A DNA stretch of 64,000 nucleotides from Megaera polyxenophila (GTDB lineage: Bacteria; Pseudomonadota; Alphaproteobacteria; Rickettsiales; Rickettsiaceae): positions 1 to 64,000 of the forward strand of contig NZ_CP104167.1 in the NCBI RefSeq assembly GCF_029982035.1, given 5' to 3'. Positions 20,205 through 28,352 of the stretch are shown one piece after another (within the stretch, counting starts at the first letter, position 1; every line of letters starts with the position of its first letter). Position numbers and translations under genes: made by a program. Below the pieces are notes generated by a model. That model was not told the DNA's origin. It did not search any database and saw only the letters and a program-made list of their open reading frames with translations.

Positions 20205-20835
20205 TATCTGTTCATGTCGTCACTATTACCCCGCTGAAGAAACAAAACGTGTCAGTTAGATTTCATTTTGTTTTACTGTTTTCACCTAATACTTAGAGGC
20301 TCAACCTTCAGACTTAATTCTTTTACGAGGCTACCAATGTGTTCATTTGCATTACGACCTGAACAGTCACACCAATTCTTTAAATTGGTTTGTCGATAGG
20401 CTTCAATATAATGATTTCGCATTATATTGCTATCCTAGTTACACGGCTCTAACTTTTACCGTGGTGAGTTTATCTCTCACTCAACATAAGCGCCTTAACT
20501 GGACGCACAAATATTCAAGAAAAGTCCCTATAGATAATAATCCTACAGCTTCTTTCTGTTCTCTTGTAAGGCTTTTCTGTTCTGATACTTTCATTAAGAG
20601 TAATGGTTATTTTATAAACATTCTCCAATTAAAACAGCTATTTAGGATACTTTTCAACTGTTTATTAAATAATTGTTGAGATTACCTGTTATTTTAATTT
20701 GTATTGTTTAATACAGGCGATAATTTCTTTTTTGTTTATGGATTTTAAGCCCTTAATTAATTAGTGATTATGGCATATAGTATTTTGGGTACGGTTAGCG
20801 ACAATTGTATACTTTCTTACAATATATTTCTGTGG

Positions 20836-21186
20836 TCAATAATAGGGATCTCTTAACTCCTTTAATGTCCTTGCCTCTTTCTTTCTAGCCAGTTTTTCTT
20901 GAAAACTCTCTACAGGATCTTCCATTTCTCGAAAGACAGAATTATCAACCGATACCTTTCGTGGTTTCTTGTTTTCTATACTGTTTTTATCTAATGGTCT
21001 TTGTCCCTTTTTGTTTATACCAGAAAGTTTATAATGCTTTATATAATTATTTAAAACATACTCAGATACTTTCAATTCTTGGTACACTTCTCTTTTAATT
21101 TTTCTGCTATTTAAAAGCTTCTGTATTTCACTGGGTTTATAGTTTTGCTTAAGGTATTCAAGATTACGTAAGATTGTTCTATTCAT
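20836..21186 (-). CDS. Hypothetical protein, helical and basic
   Basis: 116 residues. The N-terminal 60 residues have an HTH-like pattern (REVYQELKVSEYVLNNYIKH); the rest is charged and probably disordered. It is 5 bp downstream of the short Rpn-associated ORF in the same orientation, so it may belong to the same transcript. Family not recognised. Confidence 0.45.
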   Translation of the reverse strand: MNRTILRNLEYLKQNYKPSEIQKLLNSRKIKREVYQELKVSEYVLNNYIKHYKLSGINKKGQRPLDKNSIENKKPRKVSVDNSVFREMEDPVESFQEKLARKKEARTLKELRDPYY

Positions 21187-21191
21187 ATCTT

Positions 21192-21338
21192 TTAAGCCTT
21201 ACTTTTTAGCTTTGCTATTTCCTCTAAACTAAGTCCTGTTACGGAAGAAATTAACTTATCGCCCAGCTGTTGTTTTAACATGTTAAGAGCTGTTTTTTCC
21301 AAAATAAAATCTGTATTTGTTTTAATATTATTACTCAT
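21192..21338 (-). CDS. Short Rpn-associated ORF (48 aa), copy 1
   Basis: 48 residues ending in LGDKLISSVTGLSLEEIAKL then KSKA, the same helix-turn-helix-like tail seen at the C-terminus of full-length Rpn nucleases. The ATG lies 2 bp after the stop of the upstream Rpn remnant (TGA TC ATG), so translation is probably coupled. The same arrangement occurs at 50971-51117. Confidence 0.65.
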   Translation of the reverse strand: MSNNIKTNTDFILEKTALNMLKQQLGDKLISSVTGLSLEEIAKLKSKA

Positions 21339-21340
21339 GA

Positions 21341-21604
21341 TCATTTTAACTTTTCTATTCCTTCAACAGTTAAACCTGTTGTAATTTTAGATATTTTTTC
21401 AATGGCATATCCGTCTAGTAGCATAGCTTTGGCGATTTCTATGGCTTTTTTGTTTTCTTCTTTCTCAATACCCTGTAAGATACCCTTGTTAAACCCTTCT
21501 TCGATATATGAATCTGCAATGGTTCTCATGATATTACTTGCCTCTTCCTTTGGTAAATTATCTATAATCAGCTGTTCCAGTAGCTGCTTTTTTAAAATCC
21601 ACAT
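21341..21604 (-). pseudogene. Rpn family (PD-(D/E)XK transposase-like nuclease), C-terminal fragment
   Basis: 87 residues: EEGFNKGILQGIEKEENKKA then IEIAKAMLLDGYAIEKISKI and GLTVEGIEKLK, matching the C-terminal end of the intact protein at 51120-52067. The nuclease core is missing. It lies between CspA and the short ORF. Confidence 0.8.
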
Positions 21605-21706
21605 TTTGATGACTTTTGATCAAGGAAACTACAGCTTTATTTAAAATCATCAATTCTTGTTTAGTTAATGTTATCCATAAGAGCTTAAATACTTAATCTT
21701 CCACTA

Positions 21707-21910
21707 CTATAGTAACTTAATATTAGTAGCCGATAACTTGCCTTTTTGTGTTACAGTCTCAAAACTGAGTTTCTGTCCTGAGTCAATATTCTTGATACCA
21801 GCTTGTTCTAAAGCTGAGATATGGAGGAATATGCCTCTTGATCTGTCGCTAGGTTCTATAAAACCATACCCTTTAGTAAAATTGAACCATTTGAGAGTAC
21901 CGATTTGCAT
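21707..21910 (-). CDS. cspA: Cold-shock-domain protein, copy 2
   Basis: 67 residues, intact. RNP1 KGYGFIEP; the RNP2 position reads GIFLHISAL, so the usual DVF is GIF, a substitution of the acidic residue. Paralogue of 8420-8623, preceded by an HU remnant in the same order. Confidence 0.9.
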   Translation of the reverse strand: MQIGTLKWFNFTKGYGFIEPSDRSRGIFLHISALEQAGIKNIDSGQKLSFETVTQKGKLSATNIKLL

Positions 21911-21924
21911 AATAGTATAACTTA

Positions 21925-22017
21925 TTAAATCTTACTTATATCAATATCCTTTTCAGCTTCTCTTTTTGTGCATCCCTGTTGATTTGCGATATGGTCTATA
22001 AATTCTGCTTTGTTCAT
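21925..22017 (-). pseudogene. HU-family N-terminal remnant
   Basis: Encodes MNKAEFIDHIANQQGCTKRE followed by a short tail and stop. The first 25 residues match the HU protein at 50678-50956 (MNKSEFITHIADQHKCTKIE). The DNA-binding arm is missing. Confidence 0.7.
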
Positions 22018-22536
22018 AATAAGTCTTTAATTAATTAATTTAAATTTTTAAGTTTATCTATAAATTTTTAAAAAGATGTTTTTAAAAAATCTAATTCTTC
22101 TTGTGTGGAAAAACGACCTAAAATAGGATTACGATGTGGATATCTTCCAAATTTATCAATGATTACTTTATGCTTTAATTCATATTTAAGGTGTTGCTCT
22201 AAACCAACTTGATTGTATAACTCTAAGGCATTTTTATGAATTATTTGTGATTCACTATGCATAAACGGTAAATAACAAAAAGCTTTCATATTTGGAATTA
22301 ATTGTTTGTCTTGTTGTTTTTCTATCATATTTTGGGCTAATACCAAAGCCATACCATCATTATCAAATGATTTTGCGTGACCTCTATGTATGTTTCTGGA
22401 AAATTGATCTAAAATTATAATTTCTGCTAAACCCCCTTGGGGAGAAAATCTCCAGTCATATAATTCTCCTTGTACAGCTTGCTTATGTAAGCTACCAAAA
22501 CGCTCAATAATAATTTGATCAATATGAATACTATCA

Positions 22537-23131
22537 ATCAACCACTTTCATCTGAGAGATGAAAGTTTGATCTTTGCGACTAGAAGTCGCTTATCAAGCT
22601 AAAGCTCATTCTAGCCTAATATTTGAAGTAAAGTCGGTCTCATGAGCGTCAGTGTGTTTGTTGATATATTCGTTAATCATATCATCTGTAACATTACCGC
22701 TAGTTGAACTGAAGTATCCTCTGCCCCATAAATGTCTACCCCAGTATTTCTTTTTTAGTATCGGAAATTCTTCCTGTATTCTTTTAGATGATCTTCCCTT
22801 AGCTTTCTGAACAAATTCACTAATTTTAATATGCGGAGGAATATTTGCAAATATATGGACATGGTCGCTTGATACAACGCCATTTTCTATCTTTATACTC
22901 ATTTCCTCAGCTACCTGTAACACTAGTTCCCGAACACGTTTTTTTATGTCGTAAGTAAGTACCTTATAGCGATATTTCGTTATCCATACTATATGATAAC
23001 GATGATAAAAAACTGAATGTGATCTTTTGTTATAGTAAGTCATAGACTTATGATGCTACCGCATCATGGCGCATTAGACAAGCTAAAGCTTTTCCATCTG
23101 GAAGATGGAGGTTTTCACCACCAAAGGGACT
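22537..23131 (-). mobile_element. IS200-type element, copy 2
   Basis: 595 bp, same sequence as copy 1. It follows TTTAT on its own strand (within the codons for DWFI of DUF924), with no target duplication. Confidence 0.9.
22606..23043 (-). CDS. tnpA: IS200/IS605-family Y1 transposase TnpA, copy 2
   Basis: 145 residues, identical to the copy at 406-843: HUH motif in DHVHIF, tyrosine helix NEYINKH. Intact. Confidence 0.93.
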   Translation of the reverse strand: MTYYNKRSHSVFYHRYHIVWITKYRYKVLTYDIKKRVRELVLQVAEEMSIKIENGVVSSDHVHIFANIPPHIKISEFVQKAKGRSSKRIQEEFPILKKKYWGRHLWGRGYFSSTSGNVTDDMINEYINKHTDAHETDFTSNIRLE

Positions 23132-23828
23132 ATAAACCAATCGCTTGGCGTTAATTCATTAAACCAAAAATGTATAACTTCATTGTACAATTTTAACTTT
23201 TATCTTTTTAATTATTAAATTCATTAAATCACTTAACCAATTTTTCTGTGATTTCTGCAATATGTCTCCCATAAAGCTCTGCGGTTTTAATATCTCCCGA
23301 AGCTGTTGTTGTTTCTGGGGCTCCTTGATTTGATTGTGCCATAACACCAAGATAGCTACCTAAACGATTAATATTTTCAGGAGCATATGGTGATTCCGGT
23401 AATATACCTGGACTAACCCAAATCATTCCATGTTGACCAGCTAAAACTACCAATTCCAGTATTGATGATAGTTTGTCACCGCTTAAGCCTCCACTATTAG
23501 TAAAACCTCCAGCAACCTTATTTTTCCATTTTTGTTCAAAAAATATTTTTGAAGTTGTATATCAATAAACATTTTAAATGGTCCTGATAGAGAACCCATA
23601 TAAGTTGGAGCCCCAAAAATAATAGCATCAGATTTTTCAAGAATATGCCAAGCTTCTTCTGGTATCTTACCCTCAGGGTTAACTTTAATTAACTTTGATT
23701 CAGTTCCTTTTATCTCAAGCGTACCTTTGTAAACAGCTTTAGCAATTACTTCGGTATGACCATAACCGCTATGATATACAACCGCAATCCTAGCAGCCAA
23801 AGCTGATGAAGAGATTGTACAAAATAAA

Positions 23829-24423
23829 ATCAACCACTTTCATCTGAGAGATGAAAGTTTGATCTTTGCGACTAGAAGTCGCTTATCAAGCTAAAGCTCA
23901 TTCTAGCCTAATATTTGAAGTAAAGTCGGTCTCATGAGCGTCAGTGTGTTTGTTGATATATTCGTTAATCATATCATCTGTAACATTACCGCTAGTTGAA
24001 CTGAAGTATCCTCTGCCCCATAAATGTCTACCCCAGTATTTCTTTTTTAGTATCGGAAATTCTTCCTGTATTCTTTTAGATGATCTTCCCTTAGCTTTCT
24101 GAACAAATTCACTAATTTTAATATGCGGAGGAATATTTGCAAATATATGGACATGGTCGCTTGATACAACGCCATTTTCTATCTTTATACTCATTTCCTC
24201 AGCTACCTGTAACACTAGTTCCCGAACACGTTTTTTTATGTCGTAAGTAAGTACCTTATAGCGATATTTCGTTATCCATACTATATGATAACGATGATAA
24301 AAAACTGAATGTGATCTTTTGTTATAGTAAGTCATAGACTTATGATGCTACCGCATCATGGCGCATTAGACAAGCTAAAGCTTTTCCATCTGGAAGATGG
24401 AGGTTTTCACCACCAAAGGGACT
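23829..24423 (-). mobile_element. IS200-type element, copy 3
   Basis: 595 bp, same sequence as the other copies, following TTTAT in the signal-peptide codons of the flavodoxin gene. Only 697 bp from copy 2 in the same orientation, so loss of the segment between them by recombination is possible. Confidence 0.9.
23898..24335 (-). CDS. tnpA: IS200/IS605-family Y1 transposase TnpA, copy 3
   Basis: 145 residues, identical to the other three copies and intact. Confidence 0.93.
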   Translation of the reverse strand: MTYYNKRSHSVFYHRYHIVWITKYRYKVLTYDIKKRVRELVLQVAEEMSIKIENGVVSSDHVHIFANIPPHIKISEFVQKAKGRSSKRIQEEFPILKKKYWGRHLWGRGYFSSTSGNVTDDMINEYINKHTDAHETDFTSNIRLE

Positions 24424-24598
24424 ATAAATATAAACGTTTTCATAAGAGTAGCCCCAAGTTATTGTTTTTATTTGTTAAAATTATAATAGTTAGAATTTTA
24501 ATCAGTATCTTTCATTACTTTCACTTATGTACACTCCTTATAGAGTGGATTATTACTGTTTTGCACTACCTTATCCTGAGCATCTGTATCAACTAGCT

Positions 24599-24721
24599 TT
24601 ATTTGCCGTTTGTATTCTGCTCAAGCCATTTTCCTAATTTATCCAATGATACGTGCATATCGGTAGAATACAACCAGTTTAAAATAATGTTTTTAGGTAA
24701 TGTCGAACTTTCCTTGTTCAT
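24599..24721 (-). CDS. Small hypothetical ORF (40 aa)
   Basis: Reads MNKESSTLPKNIILNWLYST and ends KLGKWLEQNTNGK. A short helical protein without a recognised family. It could be a fragment; reported because start, stop and composition are plausible. Confidence 0.3.
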   Translation of the reverse strand: MNKESSTLPKNIILNWLYSTDMHVSLDKLGKWLEQNTNGK

Positions 24722-24817
24722 ACTTATAGATTTTAATTATTTTACGGTAGATTTATTATTAAATCTAATCTTTAAGATTAGATAGTAAGTCTTGTTATTA
24801 ATAAAGATTTTTTATTA

Positions 24818-25123
24818 TCATTTCCATAAATATTTCATTATCAGAATAGCAATAGATAAAACAAGAGTGATTATTTCTGCAATGATTAATGGAATTGAAT
24901 TAATCATGATGCCGTAAATTAACCATAGCACCACTCCAAGGGTATAAATTAAATACATAGTAGCAGATATAGCCTTTGCTGAGCGTTCTTTCCATAATTT
25001 TACTATTTGAGGAATAAGCGATACAGTGCCGCAAAATGCAGCAGCATAGCCTATTAATTCGGCAACGCATAGTTCATTTGTCCAAGCCCACTCCATTATT
25101 GGGTTATACAATTTTTTCTCCAT
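24818..25123 (-). CDS. SemiSWEET sugar transporter (PQ-loop family)
   Basis: About 90-101 residues with three membrane helices. The PQ-loop motif is in GTVSLIPQIVKLWKERSAKA; a conserved YLIYTLGVVLWLIYG helix follows. SemiSWEETs dimerise to form a sugar pore in the inner membrane. The start is uncertain: M10 (MEWAWTNELC) gives the usual family length. The frame is intact. Confidence 0.88.
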   Translation of the reverse strand: MEKKLYNPIMEWAWTNELCVAELIGYAAAFCGTVSLIPQIVKLWKERSAKAISATMYLIYTLGVVLWLIYGIMINSIPLIIAEIITLVLSIAILIMKYLWK

Positions 25124-25198
25124 ATTTAATTTATTGGAATGTTCACAAATATTTTGACAGTTAATACAGACAATATTTTCTGCTTAGTCTGATTTTTG

Positions 25199-25644
25199 TT
25201 ATTTTGCCGAGTCAATATAGTATAGTTTTAACTGATTTTTACAAGCAATAAATTTGTATCCTCCTCTTTTACTATCAAAAGCACCACACACGCAGATAAG
25301 AGTAATAACACCAAATATGTTATTTTGTTGGTAAAGATGATAGTATCGTTTCAGCTCTTTAAATTTAAGTAAAATCATCAATCATGTAATCTGTTGCCAT
25401 AATCAGATTTAATCATTACTTCTTCTGATCCCAAAGAAATGAAGCAGTATAATAAAGAGATAGCAAAATCCAGTGCAGCAGAGCGAAGAAAGAAATTAAT
25501 CAGACTAGCAATAACCAGACCTATCAATCCCATATAAGCAAATGAGGCCAAACTGCTTAAATCCTTTCTGGTAGTATGACCGTATATGCGCTCATTGTGC
25601 CAAGTAGAGGCGGTAATAAAAAATGTTTTAGCTATACTTGCCAT
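25199..25644 (-). pseudogene. Bax inhibitor-1 family (YccA-like) membrane protein, C-terminal remnant
   Basis: The first frame (25644-25378) reads MASIAKTFFITASTWHNERI, YGHTTRKDLSSLASFAYMGL and IGLVIASLINFFLRSAALDF, typical central helices of BI-1 proteins. The downstream frame (25381-25199) overlaps it and lacks clear BI-1 helices. The N-terminal third is missing and the C-terminus is frameshifted, so it is non-functional. BI-1 proteins act in membrane ion homeostasis/protein quality control. Confidence 0.75.
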
Positions 25645-25819
25645 TTCTAGCTACTTGGATTGGTGCCGGTGTATTTTCGATGAATATAATTGAAAGCTAT
25701 TATAATAAACCAACGTTTATTAAGACACTAAAATATTGCTTATGATTTGTAGCTGTAGAGATTTTATGCTATAATAGACTTCAGTAATTCATAATTAACA
25801 ATATACCGAATTAAAACCC

Positions 25820-26693
25820 ATGAGCGATTTAGTTTCCTTTGATTATGCCATCAAAGACAAAGGAGATTACGATATCGTAGAGGCCTTTATCTCTGCATTA
25901 ATAAGTTCATGCGGTTATAAGCCTATAAAGATTAAAGCATTACTTGAATCTGCCAGTAACAAAGAATCTTAAAGAGTTAAAGTCAAGTATAGCCGATCTT
26001 GTAGTAGAAGACGATACGGGTAATAAATATATCGTAGAAATAGATCGTTCTTACACGAGCCTGTTTCTACATAAGGCTTGTTTTAACAGTTCTAGATTAA
26101 TAGTAGACTATCTCCAGTAACGATGATTATTCTACAATTAAAAAGATAATACATATTAACCTACTGTATTTTCCGTTCGGTAATATAAAAGCTCCTCTAC
26201 ATTACGGTAAAACCGTTTTCCATGAAATAGATAAATCTCATCCCCAAAACCTACATATTGCGGATCTTGGCATGAGGTTTTTTGATGCTCATAATATCTT
26301 GCCCGAATATTTTGTAATATTGGTTCCGCTATTTAATGATGTCATTAAAAATGAATTAGACGAATAGCTCTACATGATGAAACATTCTGAAGTAAAAGAA
26401 GATTTTAAATCTCCTTATATGAAAAAGGTAGCAGATAGATTGAACATCTTTAAAATGACTCCTTCCGAAAGAAAAGAATACACCGCTTACCGTAATGAAT
26501 CACTAAAAGAAAGAGATTATATAGTTTCAGCTGAAGAAAAAGGTATAGAAATCGGTAAAGCTGAAGGTAAAGCTGAAGAAAAAATTGCAATGGCCGCTAA
26601 ATAAGTAAAGGTAAGGATATTGAAGAAATCATGGATTTTACGGGTCTATCTAGAAAAGAAATTAAAAACTTAGAATCTAAAATTAAAGCTTAA
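25820..26693 (+). pseudogene. Rpn family (PD-(D/E)XK) nuclease, decayed
   Basis: Starts MSDLVSFDYAIKDKGDYDIV; later frames give IADLVVEDDTGNKYIVEIDR (the PD-(D/E)XK core strands), LHYGKTVFHEIDKSH and IADLGMRFFDAHNILPEYFV, then a helical tail ending AEEKGIEIGKAEGKAEEKIA. At least three frame breaks or stops. It belongs to a different Rpn subgroup from the intact copy at 51120. Confidence 0.8.
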
Positions 26694-26872
26694 TGATTAT
26701 GAAAGATTTTCTTATTCCAAAAACCAAAATCCAAACCTATTCTTTTGCTTTTTCAATTGATACCAGTTTTGGAATGGTTTTTTTAAGAATATACTCAAAA
26801 TAGAACGATATTTGATAAAAAAAGTAAGGTCTATACAACATTATACTCCTTAATATAATATGCTGAAACCCA

Positions 26873-27349
26873 TTATGGGTATTGTACTTTACCGCGCTCT
26901 AGTCTTAAAGAATTTAATAAGGGCTTAAGAGGTGTATGTGAGTTTATTGATTCAATTTCTTCTAGAATAGTGGTAAGTTCTTCTTCTGCAATGCTAAAGT
27001 AAATAAAGCATCTACCTTAACTAAATATGCCTCTTCCTTTTTAGGATAAATGGTAACTGCTAAGTCTGCACTTTTAAGTGCTTCTTCATAACGATGCAAT
27101 TTATTTAATGCTTCGCTTTCTTAACGTATATTAGGTATCTATTATCAGGGGAGGTATCACCTTTATTGCTTGATCGCATATTTCTATAACGTGTTCGTAT
27201 TTTTCATTATGTAAAGCTATATGGGCTTGATGATGTAAGTGCTGACAGTTATCGGCGATATTTTCTGAAAAGAATCTTGTATATTCAACTAAACTTATTA
27301 GTGCACCGAGCATGAACCACAATAAATATTTGGTGTATCTGCATTTCAT
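26873..27349 (-). pseudogene. TPR-repeat protein, copy 3, frameshifted
   Basis: The start (MKCRYTKYLLWFMLGALISL) is nearly identical to copy 1. Small deletions near 27162, 27112 and 26994 break the frame, although the 3' end is still recognisable (SINSHTPLKPLLNSLRLE-like in another frame). An IS91 3' fragment begins about 25 bp upstream of the start. Confidence 0.82.
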
Positions 27350-27373
27350 ATATGTTACCTTTAAATATTTTAT

Positions 27374-27677
27374 AGTATAGGAATTTCAAAATTTGTAACC
27401 AGAAAAATTGTTAATCAAAACTTTGAAAATTCGTTTAATAAAATGTAGTTACAAGCCACAATATTAGAAATTATCAACACTTTTATAAAAATCTCTGCCA
27501 GAATCTATCTAAAAATAGGTTCAGTTTTACAAATTATGTGGCTAAGACGTGAAAGAAGTGTTCGCCATAATGATGTTATCTAGGCGTTGATAATAATTCA
27601 TTGATTTTTATTAATAACATGGCGGAGATAAACCGTAATAAACTTGCCGCAGATTCATACATTTATTGCAATTATAG
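27374..27677 (-). mobile_element. IS91-family 3' fragment (copy d)
   Basis: About 300 bp matching the terminal part of copies a-c (from the CCTATACTA end to inside the last transposase codons), then cut off by the left end of the Tn3-family transposon. Confidence 0.82.
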
Positions 27678-27802
27678 GGCTATCGGCAACATAGCTGCTA
27701 AAAAGACCTATAGCGTATTATACGAACAATAGCCCATTAATATTATCTTGACAGTTACTTTTTTCTAAAGTAACCTGCAAAGCAGGTTATCTGTTGGAGT
27801 TC

Positions 27803-28336
27803 AATAAAAGAAATCCCCGCCGCAAGCAGCGGGGTATTTTAGAATTTTAGAAAAAGCTAACTGATGGTCGTCATGCAGTTTCTTATATTCCTTGCCTTGA
27901 TTTTTTACGTATTTTCCTATCATATTCTCATTTCCATGCTTACCTACCGTACTTGTGAAATATCCATCAGTCCAAAATTCTCCGCCCCATAATTGTTTCT
28001 TAACCTGTGGACATAATCTGAATATTTGACGAGCCGTAACACTTTTAATTATCGTTACTATTTTTGTTACGCTATAAGTCGGTACAGATTGTACTAAAAA
28101 ATGTACATGGTCTTCATCAGTTCTATTTCTAAAAATTTTATTTGATATCTCTTTTCTATCCCTAAACATACTTCCCTTAGCACTTGATCAACCGATACAT
28201 CAAACACCGCTCGGCGATATTTTGCTGGAAATACCAGGTGATACAGTAAAACAGTAACATTGTGACTCTTGTGTATATATTTGCTCATCCCCACATCTTA
28301 CGCCGCAAGCGGCGGGGAATATACCCAAAAGAGATT
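27803..28336 (-). mobile_element. IS200/IS605-type element of a second family, copy 1
   Basis: Boundaries come from comparison with 42874-43409. Both ends form GC-rich hairpins (ccccgccgcaagcagcgggg and its counterpart), the subterminal structures of IS200-like elements. It lies between the stop of the Tn3 tnpA and the left transposon end. Confidence 0.85.
27830..28288 (-). pseudogene. IS200-type transposase, second family, frameshifted
   Basis: Same protein as 42922-43365 except that one G is missing in the codons for LEIGTDEDH (near 28113), which splits it in two frames. The HUH motif (DHVHFL) is in the downstream frame. Confidence 0.87.
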
Positions 28337-28352
28337 AAAAACTTCTACTTTC

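Larger units (their letters stand above)
17430..20508 (-). mobile_element. Group II intron 2 in the ProP-like gene, carrying an IS630 copy
   Basis: Reading the minus strand it starts GTGCGTCC at 20508 right after codons for LEYF and ends CCCTAC at 17430 before codons for DLMLY; joining gives the expected LEYFDLMLY. It has a complete maturase gene and a domain V hairpin. An IS630 copy (19078-20204) sits in its 5' structural region, upstream of the maturase. Without it the intron is about 1.95 kb. Confidence 0.88.
11999..20594 (-). pseudogene. ProP-like MFS transporter interrupted by IS91, IS630(IS3) and a group II intron(IS630)
   Basis: Five separate blocks rejoin in one minus-strand frame. 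ATG at 20594 opens exon 1 (MKVSEQKSLTREQKEAVGLL ... LEYF), which ends at the intron edge 20509. The next block (17429-16911) reads DLMLYVHMAVLLNELFFPKT ... ALVGALART. Then 14511-14391 reads TLKETVDFADAKRRMEITLQ. The last block (about 12590-11999) reads KITLLSLFFIQCGWSVCFYF ... KLEITAGRYDH. The protein has the MFS loop GYIGDNVGRK and about 12 helices, resembling proline/betaine (ProP) transporters. Its 3' end overlaps the convergent HD hydrolase gene by about 40 bp. It is inactive unless the intron splices and the ISs are lost. Confidence 0.85.
22068..23190 (-). pseudogene. DUF924 family protein, split by IS200
   Basis: The 3' part (22536-22068) has DUF924 hallmarks (LILDQFSRNIHRG-like, FCYLPFMHSE, FGRYPHRNPILGR). 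The 5' part (23190-23132) encodes VIHFWFNELTPSDWF. Removing the IS joins ...DWF to IDSIHID in frame. The only available start upstream is TTG (23190), preceded by an in-frame stop. The family is a soluble helical protein of unknown biochemical function. Only the IS breaks it, so inactivation is recent. Confidence 0.85.
23229..24443 (-). pseudogene. Flavodoxin/WrbA-like quinone reductase with signal peptide, split by IS200 and frameshifted
   Basis: ATG at 24443 and the bases before the IS give MKTFIF; after removing IS200 copy 3 the frame continues ILFCTISSSALAA, making a convincing N-terminal signal peptide, then RIAVVYHSGYGHTEVIAKAV, the FMN-binding start of a WrbA-like flavodoxin. The motif FGAPTYMGSLSGPFKMFID is typical for the family. 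A one-base change near 23510 moves the last part (GQHGMIWVSPGILPE ... GRHIAEITEKLVK) into another frame. Intact relatives are cytosolic NAD(P)H:quinone oxidoreductases; a secreted form would be unusual. Confidence 0.82.

Noticed and set aside
20347..20679. A 110-codon open frame on the plus strand
   Set aside because: It covers the structural RNA of group II intron 2 and the antisense of the ProP-like exon; no protein-like composition.
22537..24423. Composite transposon formed by IS200 copies 2 and 3
   Set aside because: IS200 elements move as single strands from their own ends and the DNA between them is the in-place remainder of two separate chromosomal genes, not cargo.
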